Positions 1-8,482 of a stretch of 64,000 nucleotides of DNA are shown one piece after another (position 1 is the first letter of the stretch; every line of letters starts with the position of its first letter). Below the pieces are notes generated by a model that saw only the letters and a list, made by a program, of their open reading frames with translations, did no database searches and had not been told where the DNA came from. The stretch is from Streptantibioticus cattleyicolor NRRL 8057 = DSM 46488. Lineage in GTDB: Bacteria > Actinomycetota > Actinomycetes > Streptomycetales > Streptomycetaceae. The translations under genes were made by a program, and so were the position numbers. The DNA is taken from the NCBI RefSeq assembly GCF_000240165.1, contig NC_017585.1, positions 682,001 to 746,000 on the forward strand, written 5' to 3'.

Positions 1-19
1 CCGGCAGGAACTCAAAGAC

Positions 20-748
20 GTGTGCGCACCCCTCGAAAAGGACGACATCCGGCGGTTGTCGCAAGCCTTCCACCGGTTCGGCATCGTCACGGTGACGGAA
101 CTGATCGAACCCCATACCCGCAAACTCGTCCGGGCCGAGGCCGACCGCCTCCTCGACCAGTACGCGGAGCGCCGGGATCTGCGGCTGGCGACCACCGACT
201 ACACCCGCCGCTCGATGTCGGTGGTGCCCAGCGAGACCATCGCGGCCAACAGCGAGTTGGTGACCGGGCTCTACGCGCACCGGGAACTCCTCGCGCCGCT
301 GGAGGCCATCGCGGGCGAACGTCTGCACCCGTGCCCCAAGGCCGACGAAGAGTTTCTGATAACCCGCCAGGAACAGCGCGGGGACACCCACGGCTGGCAC
401 TGGGGCGACTTCAGCTTCGCGCTGATCTGGGTGCTCCAGGCCCCGCCGATCGACGTCGGCGGCCTGCTCCAGTGCGTCCCGCACACCACCTGGGACAAGG
501 CGTCCCCGCAGATCAACCGGTATCTGGTGGAGAACCCCATCGACACCTACCACTTCGAATCGGGTGACGTGTACTTTCTGCGCACCGACACCACCTTGCA
601 CCGCACGATTCCGCTGCGCGAGGACACCACCCGCATCATCCTGAACATGACGTGGGCCGGCGAACGCGATCTCAGCAGGAAACTCGCGGCCGACGACCGC
701 TGGTGGGACAACGCCGAAGTGTCGGCGGCACGGGCCATCAAGGACTGA
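20..748 (+). CDS. besD: BesD-type Fe(II)/2-oxoglutarate lysine halogenase (5' end may lie outside window)
   Basis: Predicted non-heme iron radical halogenase acting on free L-lysine to give 4-chloro-lysine. The metal site reads H127-W128-G129 with distal H194: the usual Asp/Glu of hydroxylases is replaced by Gly, which opens a site for chloride. R205 sits where 2-oxoglutarate is bound. From memory, the BesD substrate residues are R74, E120, H134, D140, N219, T221, W238 and W239; here R64, E110, H124, D130, N209, T211, W228 and W229 match at a constant offset of 10. The first visible start is GTG at 20, with a possible AGGA site at 6-9. The frame stays open to the window edge, and the offset of 10 suggests a slightly longer N-terminus starting upstream. 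It is first in a tandem set with the BesC- and BesB-like genes. The halogenase call is strong; the lysine preference is inferred from residue conservation. Confidence 0.88.
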
Positions 749-816
749 CGGCACGAGGGAACGGCGCCAATTCACCGCACAACGTCAGGCGAGCGCGACA
801 GGTGAGGGAAACCAGA

Positions 817-1590
817 ATGACCGACCTGAACACCCCGGAATCCACCTCGAAGCCGGTGTGGGAGCACTTCGACCACGTAGAGCCGGGAATTCGGCGGCGC
901 ATCGCCGTGGCCGACCCGGAAATCAAGGAATACCTGGACGGAATGCTGGCCCGGATCGCGTCCCACCGCGGCGTCGAGCACCCGTTCCTCAACGCCTACC
1001 GCACCACGGCACTCGACCCGGAGCAGGAACGCCACCTGTTCAGCGAGTGCTACTACTTCTTCCGGTACCTCCCCTTCTACATCACGGGGATGGCCGTCAA
1101 GACGCGGGACGAGATGATCCTGCGGGAGATCATCCTCAACGTGGCGGACGAGGTCGGCAGCGACCCGACGCACTCCACGCTCTTCGCCGACTTCCTCGCC
1201 CGGATCGGCATCGACAAGGAACACCTCGACGGCTACCAGCCGCTGGAGGTCACCCGGCAGCTCAACGACGGCATCCGGCACCTGTACACCGAGACGTCGA
1301 TCAACAAGGCGCTCGGCGCGCTCTACGCCGACGAGACCATGTCCTCCATCATGGTCTCGAAGATCAACGACGGCCTGCGCAACCAGGGGTACGACGACGA
1401 CCTGCGCCACTTCTGGCAGCTCCACATCGACGTCGAGGTCGGCCACAGCAACTCCGTCTTCAACGCGATCGCACCGTACGTCGGATCGAAGGCGGCCCGG
1501 GCCGAGTTCGAGGAGGGCGTCTTCGAATTCCTCGGACTGGTCGAACGCTACTGGGACGGCGTGCGGGAACTCGTGGGCATCGGCAAGTGA
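817..1590 (+). CDS. besC: BesC-type heme-oxygenase-like diiron oxidase
   Basis: Protein of 257 residues of the heme-oxygenase-like diiron oxidase (HDO, TenA/CADD-like) fold. In the known pathway BesC cleaves 4-chloro-lysine oxidatively to 4-chloro-allylglycine. The six-ligand HDO signature can be read: E112 and H119 on one helix, E173 on the next, then H203, E207 and H210 with the +4/+7 spacing of this family. The start at ATG 817 has a GAGGG site eight bases upstream; earlier starts would run into the halogenase. The gene lies 68 bases after besD and its stop overlaps the GTG start of the next gene (GTGA), indicating translational coupling. Other HDO enzymes such as UndA or CADD share the fold, but the neighbours on both sides fix the assignment. 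Confidence 0.85.
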   Translation: MTDLNTPESTSKPVWEHFDHVEPGIRRRIAVADPEIKEYLDGMLARIASHRGVEHPFLNAYRTTALDPEQERHLFSECYYFFRYLPFYITGMAVKTRDEMILREIILNVADEVGSDPTHSTLFADFLARIGIDKEHLDGYQPLEVTRQLNDGIRHLYTETSINKALGALYADETMSSIMVSKINDGLRNQGYDDDLRHFWQLHIDVEVGHSNSVFNAIAPYVGSKAARAEFEEGVFEFLGLVERYWDGVRELVGIGK

Positions 1591-3089
1591 GCGCCGGCTC
1601 CCCGGCGGAACCCCGGCCGGTCCCCGGCTCGGTGCATTCGGTCTCCGTGTCCATCCCGGACGTGCGGTCGGTCATCGGCTTCGAATCCGGCGACCCGGCG
1701 ACGCTGCGCCGCATCGCCTGGGGGTATCCGCGGTTCCGTACCCATCCGTACGTGGCCCGGGTGGCCGCCCTGGTGGCCGGGGCGGTCGGCGGGCGGGCGC
1801 AGGACCTGGTGCTCACCCGTTCCGTCCGCGCGGCCGAGGCGGCGGCGGCCTACGCCGGGCTCGCCCCGGGCGCGGTCTTCGAGGCGTCCGGGGTGCGCGG
1901 GGTGCGCGTCGCCGAGGACGATCCGGCCCTCGCCGCGGTGCGCGGCCACGTCCAGCACACCGGCGCCCACCTGACCTCCCGCGAGGCCGAGGACGTCCTG
2001 CTGGAGGCCGGGCTGATCGAGGCCCGGCAGGCCGAGGAGGCGGTCTCCGAGGAGCCCGCGGAGGCCGTCCGGTCGGCGCTCGCCACCGCGTACGGCGCCG
2101 GTGACCCGGCGGACGTGTCGCTCCACAACAGCGGCATGAACGCGGTCGCCGCGGCGGTCGCGGCGGTGACCGACCTCCAGCGCCCGGCCGGCCGCCGCCG
2201 GTGGATCCAGCTCGGCTGGATCTTCTTCGACACCATGAGCCTGCTGGACAAGCGGCTCTTCGGCACCGACCACGTCACCGTCCCCGACCCCTTCGACCTC
2301 GCGGCGCTGTCCCGGGTCGTCGCCGCGCACCCCGGTCAACTCGCCGGGATCATCGCGGAGTTGCCCAGCAACCCGAGTCTGCGCTGCCCGGACGTCCCGG
2401 CGTTGCGTGAGATCGCCGACCGGGCCGGCTGCGCGCTGGTGCTCGACGCCACCATCGCCACCCCACACAACGTCGACGTGCTCGGGTACGCCGACGTGGT
2501 CTGCGAGAGCCTGACGAAGTACGCCACCGGCTCGGCCGACGTGCTGATGGGTGCCGCTGTGGTGGGCTCCGCGTCACCGTGGGCGGCCCAGTTGCGGGAG
2601 GGGCTGCGGCGCTTCGGCGACGTGCCGTACCACCGGGACGCCGCGCGGGTGGCCGCCCGGATCCGTGACTACGGCGACCGGATGAAGCGGGTGAACGCGG
2701 GCGCCGTGGCGCTGGCCGGCTTCCTGGAGCGGCAGTCCGCGGTGCGCGCGGTGAGCTGGCCGTACGATGCCGCGTCGCAGGCCAACTACCGCAAGGTGGA
2801 ACGCCTTTCGGACGCGCCGGGCGGGCTGCTCATGGTGGATCTGCGGGTGCCCCTGGAGCGGGTCTACGACCGGCTCGCGGTGGCCAAGGGGCCCAGTTTC
2901 GGCGCGGAGTTCACCATGGCGTCGCCGCAGATCTTCATCGCCCACTTCGATCTGCTCTCCACCCCCGAGGGGCGGGCCGAGCTGCGGTCGCGCGGGCTCC
3001 ACCGGGACATGCTGCGGATCTCGGTGGGCGTGGAGGACCCGGAGCTGATCGCCGAGGTCTTCCGGGACGCCTTCGACGGCGCCGGCTGA
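1587..3089 (+). CDS. besB: BesB-type PLP-dependent enzyme (alkyne-forming gamma-elimination)
   Basis: Protein of about 500 residues related to the Cys/Met-metabolism PLP enzymes (cystathionine gamma-synthase fold). BesB converts 4-chloro-allylglycine to propargylglycine by eliminating chloride. Visible features are the LDAT segment with D288 for the pyridine nitrogen, the family-like segment ELPSNPSLRCPD (258-269), and SLTKY with K311 as the predicted Schiff-base lysine. The reading frame is open far upstream inside besC, but the sensible start is GTG 1587, whose GTGA overlaps the besC stop. That gives a 25-30 residue leader before the conserved part. A perfect hairpin follows the stop. The chain is longer than typical CGS enzymes (about 400 residues); roughly 90 extra residues lie around positions 90-180. 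Confidence 0.83.
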   Translation: MSAGSPAEPRPVPGSVHSVSVSIPDVRSVIGFESGDPATLRRIAWGYPRFRTHPYVARVAALVAGAVGGRAQDLVLTRSVRAAEAAAAYAGLAPGAVFEASGVRGVRVAEDDPALAAVRGHVQHTGAHLTSREAEDVLLEAGLIEARQAEEAVSEEPAEAVRSALATAYGAGDPADVSLHNSGMNAVAAAVAAVTDLQRPAGRRRWIQLGWIFFDTMSLLDKRLFGTDHVTVPDPFDLAALSRVVAAHPGQLAGIIAELPSNPSLRCPDVPALREIADRAGCALVLDATIATPHNVDVLGYADVVCESLTKYATGSADVLMGAAVVGSASPWAAQLREGLRRFGDVPYHRDAARVAARIRDYGDRMKRVNAGAVALAGFLERQSAVRAVSWPYDAASQANYRKVERLSDAPGGLLMVDLRVPLERVYDRLAVAKGPSFGAEFTMASPQIFIAHFDLLSTPEGRAELRSRGLHRDMLRISVGVEDPELIAEVFRDAFDGAG

Positions 3090-3101
3090 CCGGCGGCCTG
3101 A

Positions 3102-3147
3102 ACGTCTGCGCGGGCCGGGCGCACCAGCGCCCGGCCCGCGCAGACGT
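3102..3147. terminator. Perfect 21-bp hairpin between convergent genes
   Basis: Bases 3102-3122 pair without mismatch with 3127-3147 around a four-base ACCA loop. It lies between the besB stop (3089) and the stop of the leftward ATP-grasp gene (3169), so it can terminate both transcripts. Confidence 0.85.
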
Positions 3148-3168
3148 GCGTTCCCCGGCCCGCCGCGG

Positions 3169-4566
3169 TCAGGCGCTGGGGTACGGCCCGGTCAGCAACG
3201 CCTGCGCCGCCCGCGAGTAGCCGTCCGCGGCCTCGGGGGAACGGGCGAGCGCGGTCAGCTCGACGAAGCCGCAGGCGTTGAGGGCACCGAGGACGTGCAG
3301 GGCGACGCCCTCGCCGGTGTCGTGGCGGTACAACAGCCCCTCCGCGCGCAGCCGTTCGACCGCGGTACGCGGGTTGAGCTTGCCGAGGGTCTCCGGTTCC
3401 AGCAGCCGTCCGTGGGTGTAGTACACCGGGCGGCCGTCGGCGCCGCGCAGCATGCCGTCCGCCCCGACCCGCGCGCCCACCAGTGCCTCGGCGTAGCGGA
3501 CGACGTGGCTGGGGCCGACCTTGCGGAGGTTGATCTCGACGGCGAGCAGCCCGCGTTCCCCGGCGACCACGAAGTCGACGCCGAAGGCGCCGCGGTGGCC
3601 GAGTCCGGAGAGCACCTCGCCGGTCCGGCGCACCGCGTCGGTGATCTCCGGCCGCCACCGCTCGTCGGCGGGGAAGCGGCAGCCCCAGTACTGGCCGCCG
3701 CTGAGCACCTGGTCGTGGCAGGCGACCACGCGTACGGTGCCGTCCCGTTCGATGTGGCCGAGGCCGCTCGGGGAGTCGGTGATCTCCTCCAGGAACTCCT
3801 CGACGATGGCACCCTGTTCGGCCAGTTCGCGGCGGAACTCCTCGGCGGGGAGCCGGATCACCTCGGCCGATCCGACCAGGTCGCCGGTGTGCCGGAGTTT
3901 GTCGCGGTCGATCAGGACGTTGCCGATGGAGGCGGCCCAGGTGATGGCGTCGAGCTTGACCATGGCGCGCCGCGCGGCGGCCGTGCCGCAGGAGAGCCGG
4001 TGGATCGCCTCGACCACCTCCGCCTCGCTGCGCAGCACCTCGGAGGTGCCGCCGGGGACCGCGACCCCGGCGCGTAGGCAGATCTCCTTGCCGCCGCTCT
4101 TGCTCCCCCACCGGGCCACGAAGGCATGGTCGCCCTCCTCGGGGGTCGCGCCGGTCCGGCGGCCCAGTTCGTCCGTCGCGGGCGAGGCGGAGAAGTCCAC
4201 GATGGTCCCCGCGGGCCGCTCGGCGACCGCCCGGCGCAACGTCTCGACCAGTGCCTCGTCCTCCAGGACCAGCGAGTCCAGCGGGCGGGCGGCGCGGGAG
4301 GCCGGGGTGAGCAGGGTGAGCCGCCGCCGTACGTCCGCCAGGGCCGGCTCGTCGAACCGGAAGACGTCCCGCAGATGGTAGTCGAGGGTGGCGGGGTCGA
4401 CGGCCTCCGAGGTGATCACCACCAACCGGGTTCCCGGGTCACGCAGATCTCCGAGGAAACACAGACTGCGTTCGGCCGAGTACCGTAGGTAGGGAACCTC
4501 CTCCAGCATGCGGTCCGCGTAGTTGAACGCGTAGATCAGGATCTTCGTCGAACCGGGATCAGTCAT
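3169..4566 (-). CDS. ATP-grasp amino-acid/peptide ligase (pre-ATP-grasp family)
   Basis: Protein of 465 residues resembling stand-alone ATP-grasp ligases of the PGM1/peptide-ligase type, which activate a carboxylate as acyl-phosphate and join it to an amine. An N-terminal pre-ATP-grasp region begins KILIYAFNYADRM. Near residues 340-365 the segment FGVDFVV...VEINLRKVGPSH supplies the Mg-binding Asp and the E-x-N pair of the ATP-grasp core; MVKLD is the likely ATP-lysine strand. ATG 4566 is chosen because homologous-looking sequence begins there; ATG 4590 in frame is possible. It faces the bes genes and shares their terminator. By context it may cap the alkynyl or chlorinated amino acid with another amino acid, the role BesA plays with gamma-glutamate. 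Whether it is a true BesA ortholog cannot be decided here. Confidence 0.75.
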   Translation of the reverse strand: MTDPGSTKILIYAFNYADRMLEEVPYLRYSAERSLCFLGDLRDPGTRLVVITSEAVDPATLDYHLRDVFRFDEPALADVRRRLTLLTPASRAARPLDSLVLEDEALVETLRRAVAERPAGTIVDFSASPATDELGRRTGATPEEGDHAFVARWGSKSGGKEICLRAGVAVPGGTSEVLRSEAEVVEAIHRLSCGTAAARRAMVKLDAITWAASIGNVLIDRDKLRHTGDLVGSAEVIRLPAEEFRRELAEQGAIVEEFLEEITDSPSGLGHIERDGTVRVVACHDQVLSGGQYWGCRFPADERWRPEITDAVRRTGEVLSGLGHRGAFGVDFVVAGERGLLAVEINLRKVGPSHVVRYAEALVGARVGADGMLRGADGRPVYYTHGRLLEPETLGKLNPRTAVERLRAEGLLYRHDTGEGVALHVLGALNACGFVELTALARSPEAADGYSRAAQALLTGPYPSA

Positions 4567-4814
4567 ATGGAAGCGCTCTGCCTCGTTCATCCGGGTGACA
4601 ACGCCGGCACCGTACACATCGGATGCCGGACTCAAGGTTATGGGACCCGGTTTGCGAAGAACACCAGTGAACGTCGCCCGTTCGACTGGTTTTGGCCACC
4701 GCTTGCCGACCCGTTGTCCGGGGTCGTCGTACGGGGCGGCCGGTGAGGGGCGGCCTGCGGCCGAGCGGCCGTTCACCGCTCGATCCGGGCGCCGCGGATG
4801 CCGATGTCCGCCGT

Positions 4815-5708
4815 GTGAAGCTCTCCAAAGCCGTCTGGGCGCTGGTCCTCACCGTTGTCACCTGGGCTTCGGCCTTCCCCGCGATCCGGGTCGGGCTGGA
4901 CGGCTACGGGGTCGCCGGGCTCTCGCTGAGCCGGCTCACCGTGGCCTCGGTGGCGTTGGCGATCGCGGCGGGGCCGTTGGGCGTCCGCCGGCCCCGGGCC
5001 CGTGACCTGCCGATGATCGCGCTGTGCGGGGCCACCGGCATGTCCGCGTACCAGGTGCTGCTCAACTGGGGCGAGGTGCACGTCCCGGCGGGGACGGCGA
5101 GCCTGCTGATCGCCATCGCGCCGGTGTTCAGCGTGCTGTTGGCGGCGGTCTTCCTCGGCGAGCGGATGACGTGGGCGCAGATCGCCGGGAGCGCGGTGGC
5201 GATCAGCGGCGCGGCGGTGATCGCGGTGGCCGGCGGGCACGCCCGCTACACCACGTCGGCGTGGGTGGTGCTGGCCGCCGCCGTGGTGCAGGGGGTGTAC
5301 CACTTCGCCACCAAGCCGCTGCTCGCCCGCTACACCGGGCTGGAGGTCGCCTGCTACGCGATGTGGGCCGGGACGGTCTTCCTGCTGCCGCTCCTCCCCG
5401 CGATGGTGCACGGCTTCGCCACGGCGCCGGTGGCGGCCACGGCGTCCACGGTGTACCTGGGGCTGCTGCCGTCGGCGATCGGCTTCGTGTCGTGGGGGTA
5501 CGCGGTGGCCCGGCTGTCGGTGGCCTCCTCCACCGCCTCGTTGTACCTGGTGCCGCCGGTGGCGCTGGTGGTGGCCTTCGTGTGGCTCGGTGAGGTGCCG
5601 CCGCCGCTGGCGCTGGTCGGCGGCGCGCTGGGGATCGCGGGGGTGATGCTCATCAACCGCCGTACGCTCGGCCGCCGTCGGGAGGCGTCAACTCCGGGAC
5701 GTCGGTAG
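4815..5708 (+). CDS. EamA-family drug/metabolite exporter
   Basis: Integral membrane protein of 297 residues with ten predicted hydrophobic segments arranged as two EamA repeats, as in RhaT/YdcZ-like DMT exporters. It begins VKLSKAVWALVLTVVTWASA with the typical first helix and ends in a basic tail (RRREASTPGRR). GTG 4815 is chosen because the preceding in-frame sequence is arginine-rich and not membrane-like. It is divergent from the ATP-grasp ligase (249 bases between starts) and next to the bes genes, so export of, or self-protection from, the unusual amino acid or dipeptide is a reasonable inference. Its last 56 bases overlap the 3' end of the convergent methyltransferase gene. Substrate unknown from sequence. 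Confidence 0.82.
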   Translation: MKLSKAVWALVLTVVTWASAFPAIRVGLDGYGVAGLSLSRLTVASVALAIAAGPLGVRRPRARDLPMIALCGATGMSAYQVLLNWGEVHVPAGTASLLIAIAPVFSVLLAAVFLGERMTWAQIAGSAVAISGAAVIAVAGGHARYTTSAWVVLAAAVVQGVYHFATKPLLARYTGLEVACYAMWAGTVFLLPLLPAMVHGFATAPVAATASTVYLGLLPSAIGFVSWGYAVARLSVASSTASLYLVPPVALVVAFVWLGEVPPPLALVGGALGIAGVMLINRRTLGRRREASTPGRR

Positions 5709-6861
5709 GACGTCGCACCGTCAGCCGCCACAACGAGGTGACCTCCGCGGCCCGCGCGGCGTGCAGCGGGTCGTCCGGGTCGGCGGCGCGCGGATGGCGT
5801 GGCCGGGTGTCGGTCCGGCCGGCCACACGCAACCCGGCCGACGCGATGGCGTCCGTCAGTTCCTGACGGGCCCTCAGCCCGAGGCGTTCGGCCAGGTCGG
5901 ACAGGACGAGCCAGCCTTCTCCGCCGGGGAGCAGACGCGAGGCGAGGCCGTCGAGGAAGGCGTGGAGCATCGCGCCGCCGGGGTCGTAGACGCCCTGTTC
6001 GACGGTGGAGACCGGACGTCCGGGCAGCCAGGGCGGGTTGCACACCACGAGTGCGGCGCGGCCCGGCGGGTAGAGCGCCGGTCCGTGCACCTCGACGCGT
6101 CCGGCGAGGCCGAGGCGGGCGACGTTCTCCCGTGCGCAGGCCAGGGCGCGCGGCGCGGCGTCGGTGGCCACCACCCGTTCGACGCCCCGGCGGGCCAGCA
6201 CGGCGGCGAGCACCCCGGTGCCGGTGCCCAGGTCGAAGGCGGTGCGCGGGCCCGGGCCGCCGGGGGACGGCAGCGGTGCGCGGGCGACCAGGTCGACGTA
6301 CTCGCCCCGGACGGGTGCGAAGACACCGTAGTGGGGGTGGAGGCGGGCGCCGAGCGCGGGCACCTTCACACCCTTCTCGCGCCACCCCAACGCGCCGAGC
6401 ACGCCCAGCAGTTCGGTGAGCGACACCACGTACGGTCCCCGGGCCGGGCCGTACGCCTGCGCGCAGGCCCGGCGGACGTCGGGGGCCCGGCGCAGCGCCA
6501 GGGTGTGGTCGCCGGCGAGGCGGACCAACAGCATGCCCAGGACGCGGGCGCGGTGGCGGCGGGCCTGGCGGTGCCGGTGGAACGCCCGCGCCGGGTCCGC
6601 ATCCGGTTCCGGCGTGGGCGCGGCGCGGTCGATCCGCCGGGCCAGGGCGTGCAGCAGTTGACGGGCGTTGTGGTAGTCGCCGCGCCACAACAGCGCGGTG
6701 CCGTGGCGGGCGAGCCGGTGGGCGGTCGCCGCCTTCATGCGGTCGTCGGCGAGGACGACGCGTCGCGGTGCCGGGGTGCCGTTCTCCGAGTGCCAGGGCG
6801 CGTGGTGCGCGACGCCTTCCTCGGTCCAGGTGATGTGTTCGTTCCGGCGGTCGGTGGACAC
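5653..6861 (-). CDS. Class I SAM-dependent methyltransferase (HemK/RsmC-like)
   Basis: Protein of 402 residues. An N-terminal alpha-rich domain (about 1-190) precedes a Rossmann methyltransferase domain with motif I DLGTGTGVLA at 210-219 and motif IV NPPW at 275-278. The NPPW/NPPY motif is typical of enzymes that methylate amide or exocyclic nitrogens (HemK, RsmC, N6-adenine types). The start is GTG 6861 with GAGGAG six bases upstream. It converges with the EamA gene and overlaps it by 56 bases. The actual substrate (rRNA base, glutamine of a release factor, or small molecule) is not readable. I see no reason to place it in the bes cluster. Confidence 0.8.
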   Translation of the reverse strand: MSTDRRNEHITWTEEGVAHHAPWHSENGTPAPRRVVLADDRMKAATAHRLARHGTALLWRGDYHNARQLLHALARRIDRAAPTPEPDADPARAFHRHRQARRHRARVLGMLLVRLAGDHTLALRRAPDVRRACAQAYGPARGPYVVSLTELLGVLGALGWREKGVKVPALGARLHPHYGVFAPVRGEYVDLVARAPLPSPGGPGPRTAFDLGTGTGVLAAVLARRGVERVVATDAAPRALACARENVARLGLAGRVEVHGPALYPPGRAALVVCNPPWLPGRPVSTVEQGVYDPGGAMLHAFLDGLASRLLPGGEGWLVLSDLAERLGLRARQELTDAIASAGLRVAGRTDTRPRHPRAADPDDPLHAARAAEVTSLWRLTVRRPTDVPELTPPDGGRAYGG

Positions 6862-7106
6862 CGGGTACTCCTCGGGTGCGTGACGTGCGGGGGCACGGAA
6901 CGCGCTGCGACGAGGAGTGCGTGGGCGGCCCGGGTGGTTCGGCGGATGCGGCTACCGCTCCCGCGTCGCAGCGCGGGAGGAGGCGTCGCCGAGAACCATG
7001 CCGAGCGTCACGAGGAACCCTTTCCACGACGATTTTCACTGCGAGCGGTACGTCGTGCGCCAGGCTCGCACGGCGCGTACCCCGGGGGCAAACCACGCCG
7101 GGCGCG

Positions 7107-7457
7107 TCAGCGCGCGACGGCCAGGGCGAGGGAGGCGCAGGCCAGCGCGAGGTAGGCGCCGGGGAAGGCGATGTTGTACAGGACGCGGGCGCGCAGGTGG
7201 GCGACGACGGCGCCGGTGAAGAACAGGACGAGTCCGGTGGCGGCGGCGACGCCGAGCGGACGGAGGCCGAGGAGTCCGAGGACGAGCCCCGCGGCGCCGG
7301 CCGCCTTGAGCACGGCGAGCCGGGACAGCCAGGAGCGCGGGACGCCGACTTCGGCCGAGTTGGCGAGGACGAACCCGGCCTTGAGGAAACTCGCCACGGC
7401 GTCGGTCAGGTTGACGGCGGCGGTGACGAGCGTGACGACCAGGTAGGCGATGGGCAT
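7107..7457 (-). CDS. DoxX-like small membrane protein
   Basis: Protein of 116 residues with four hydrophobic segments. It begins MPIAYLVVTLVTAAVNLTDA and contains the DoxX-like run of small residues around the LKAAGAAGLVLGLLG helix. DoxX-like proteins are poorly characterised membrane proteins often linked to redox or stress genes. The start at 7457 is fixed by a GGGGGAAG site; the frame stays open further upstream, but that would run into the promoter region shared with the divergent LysR gene. The LysR regulator 122 bases away, reading in the opposite direction, is the probable controller. Confidence 0.78.
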   Translation of the reverse strand: MPIAYLVVTLVTAAVNLTDAVASFLKAGFVLANSAEVGVPRSWLSRLAVLKAAGAAGLVLGLLGLRPLGVAAATGLVLFFTGAVVAHLRARVLYNIAFPGAYLALACASLALAVAR

Positions 7458-7579
7458 GACGGATCTTCCCCCTTCGGGCCGGACGCACCGGATGCGTCGG
7501 CGGGCGGTGCCGTGGTGCACGGCAAGCCTCGTCAGGGGGGCGGGTCGGCGTCCAATACCGTCCTCCATAACCTGATCGC

Positions 7580-8482
7580 ATGGATGTCGACACCGGGTTG
7601 CTGCGCTGCTTCGTCGCCGTGGCGCGGGAGGGGAGCCTGACCGGCGCGGCGGAGCGGCTGTACGTCTCGCAGCCGGCGCTGACGAAGCGGATCAGGCAGT
7701 TGGAGGCGGGGCTGGGGACGCCGTTGTTCATCCGGTCCCGGGCCGGGATGGCGCTGACCGAGGCGGGGCGGGCGCTGGCGGAGCGCGCGCCGGGGCTGCT
7801 GGACGAGTGGGAGCGGACGCTGCGGGAGACCCGGCAGGTGGCGGCGCGTTCGGCGCGGGTGCTGCGGGTGGGTTTCCTGGCCAGCGCGGCCAACGAGGCC
7901 ACGTCTCGGATCGTGGCGGCGTTCGCCCGCCGCAGACCGGGGTGGCGGGCCGAGATGCGGCAGGCGGCCTGGTCGGACCCGTCCGCCGGGCTCGCCGCCG
8001 GTGACGTCGATGTCGCCCTGCTGCGGCTGCCGTTCCCCGGCGAGGACGCGCTGCGGGTGGAGACGCTCTTCACCGAGGCCCGGTGCGTCGCGCTGCCCGC
8101 GTCGCACCGCCTGGCCGGCCGTGCGGTGATCCCCTTCCGTGAGCTGTGGGACGAGCCGTTCGTGGCCGCCCCGGAGGAGACCGGCCGCTGGCGCGGCTAC
8201 TGGCTGGCCGCCGACGAACGCGACGGCCGCCCCGTCACCGTCGGCGCCGTCACCGACCAGCCCGACGAATGGCTCAGCGCCATCGCCAACGGATACGGCA
8301 TCGCCCTCGCCCCCGAGTCCGCCGCCCGCTTCTACGCCCGCCCCGGCATCGTCTACCGCCCGGTCACCGGCGTCACCCCCAGCCGGGTCGGCGTGGCCTG
8401 GTCCCCGGCGGACGACACCAACCCGGTGGTGCGCGATTTCGTCGGCTGCTGCCGCCGGTACGGGGGCGGTGGCGTAGCTTAG
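7580..8482 (+). CDS. LysR-family transcriptional regulator
   Basis: Protein of 300 residues with an N-terminal winged helix-turn-helix (about residues 5-62: LLRCFVAVAREGSLTGAAERLYVSQPALTKRIRQLE) and a C-terminal periplasmic-binding-like effector domain (about 90-295). Length and layout are standard for LysR. The start is ATG 7580. It is divergent from the DoxX-like gene, the classical LysR arrangement, so it likely binds the 122-base gap and controls that gene and itself. Effector unknown. Confidence 0.92.
   Translation: MDVDTGLLRCFVAVAREGSLTGAAERLYVSQPALTKRIRQLEAGLGTPLFIRSRAGMALTEAGRALAERAPGLLDEWERTLRETRQVAARSARVLRVGFLASAANEATSRIVAAFARRRPGWRAEMRQAAWSDPSAGLAAGDVDVALLRLPFPGEDALRVETLFTEARCVALPASHRLAGRAVIPFRELWDEPFVAAPEETGRWRGYWLAADERDGRPVTVGAVTDQPDEWLSAIANGYGIALAPESAARFYARPGIVYRPVTGVTPSRVGVAWSPADDTNPVVRDFVGCCRRYGGGGVA

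Noticed and set aside
4567-4776. Longer N-terminus for the ATP-grasp ligase
   Set aside because: The added 70 residues are low-quality, Pro/Arg-rich and would occupy the divergent promoter region.
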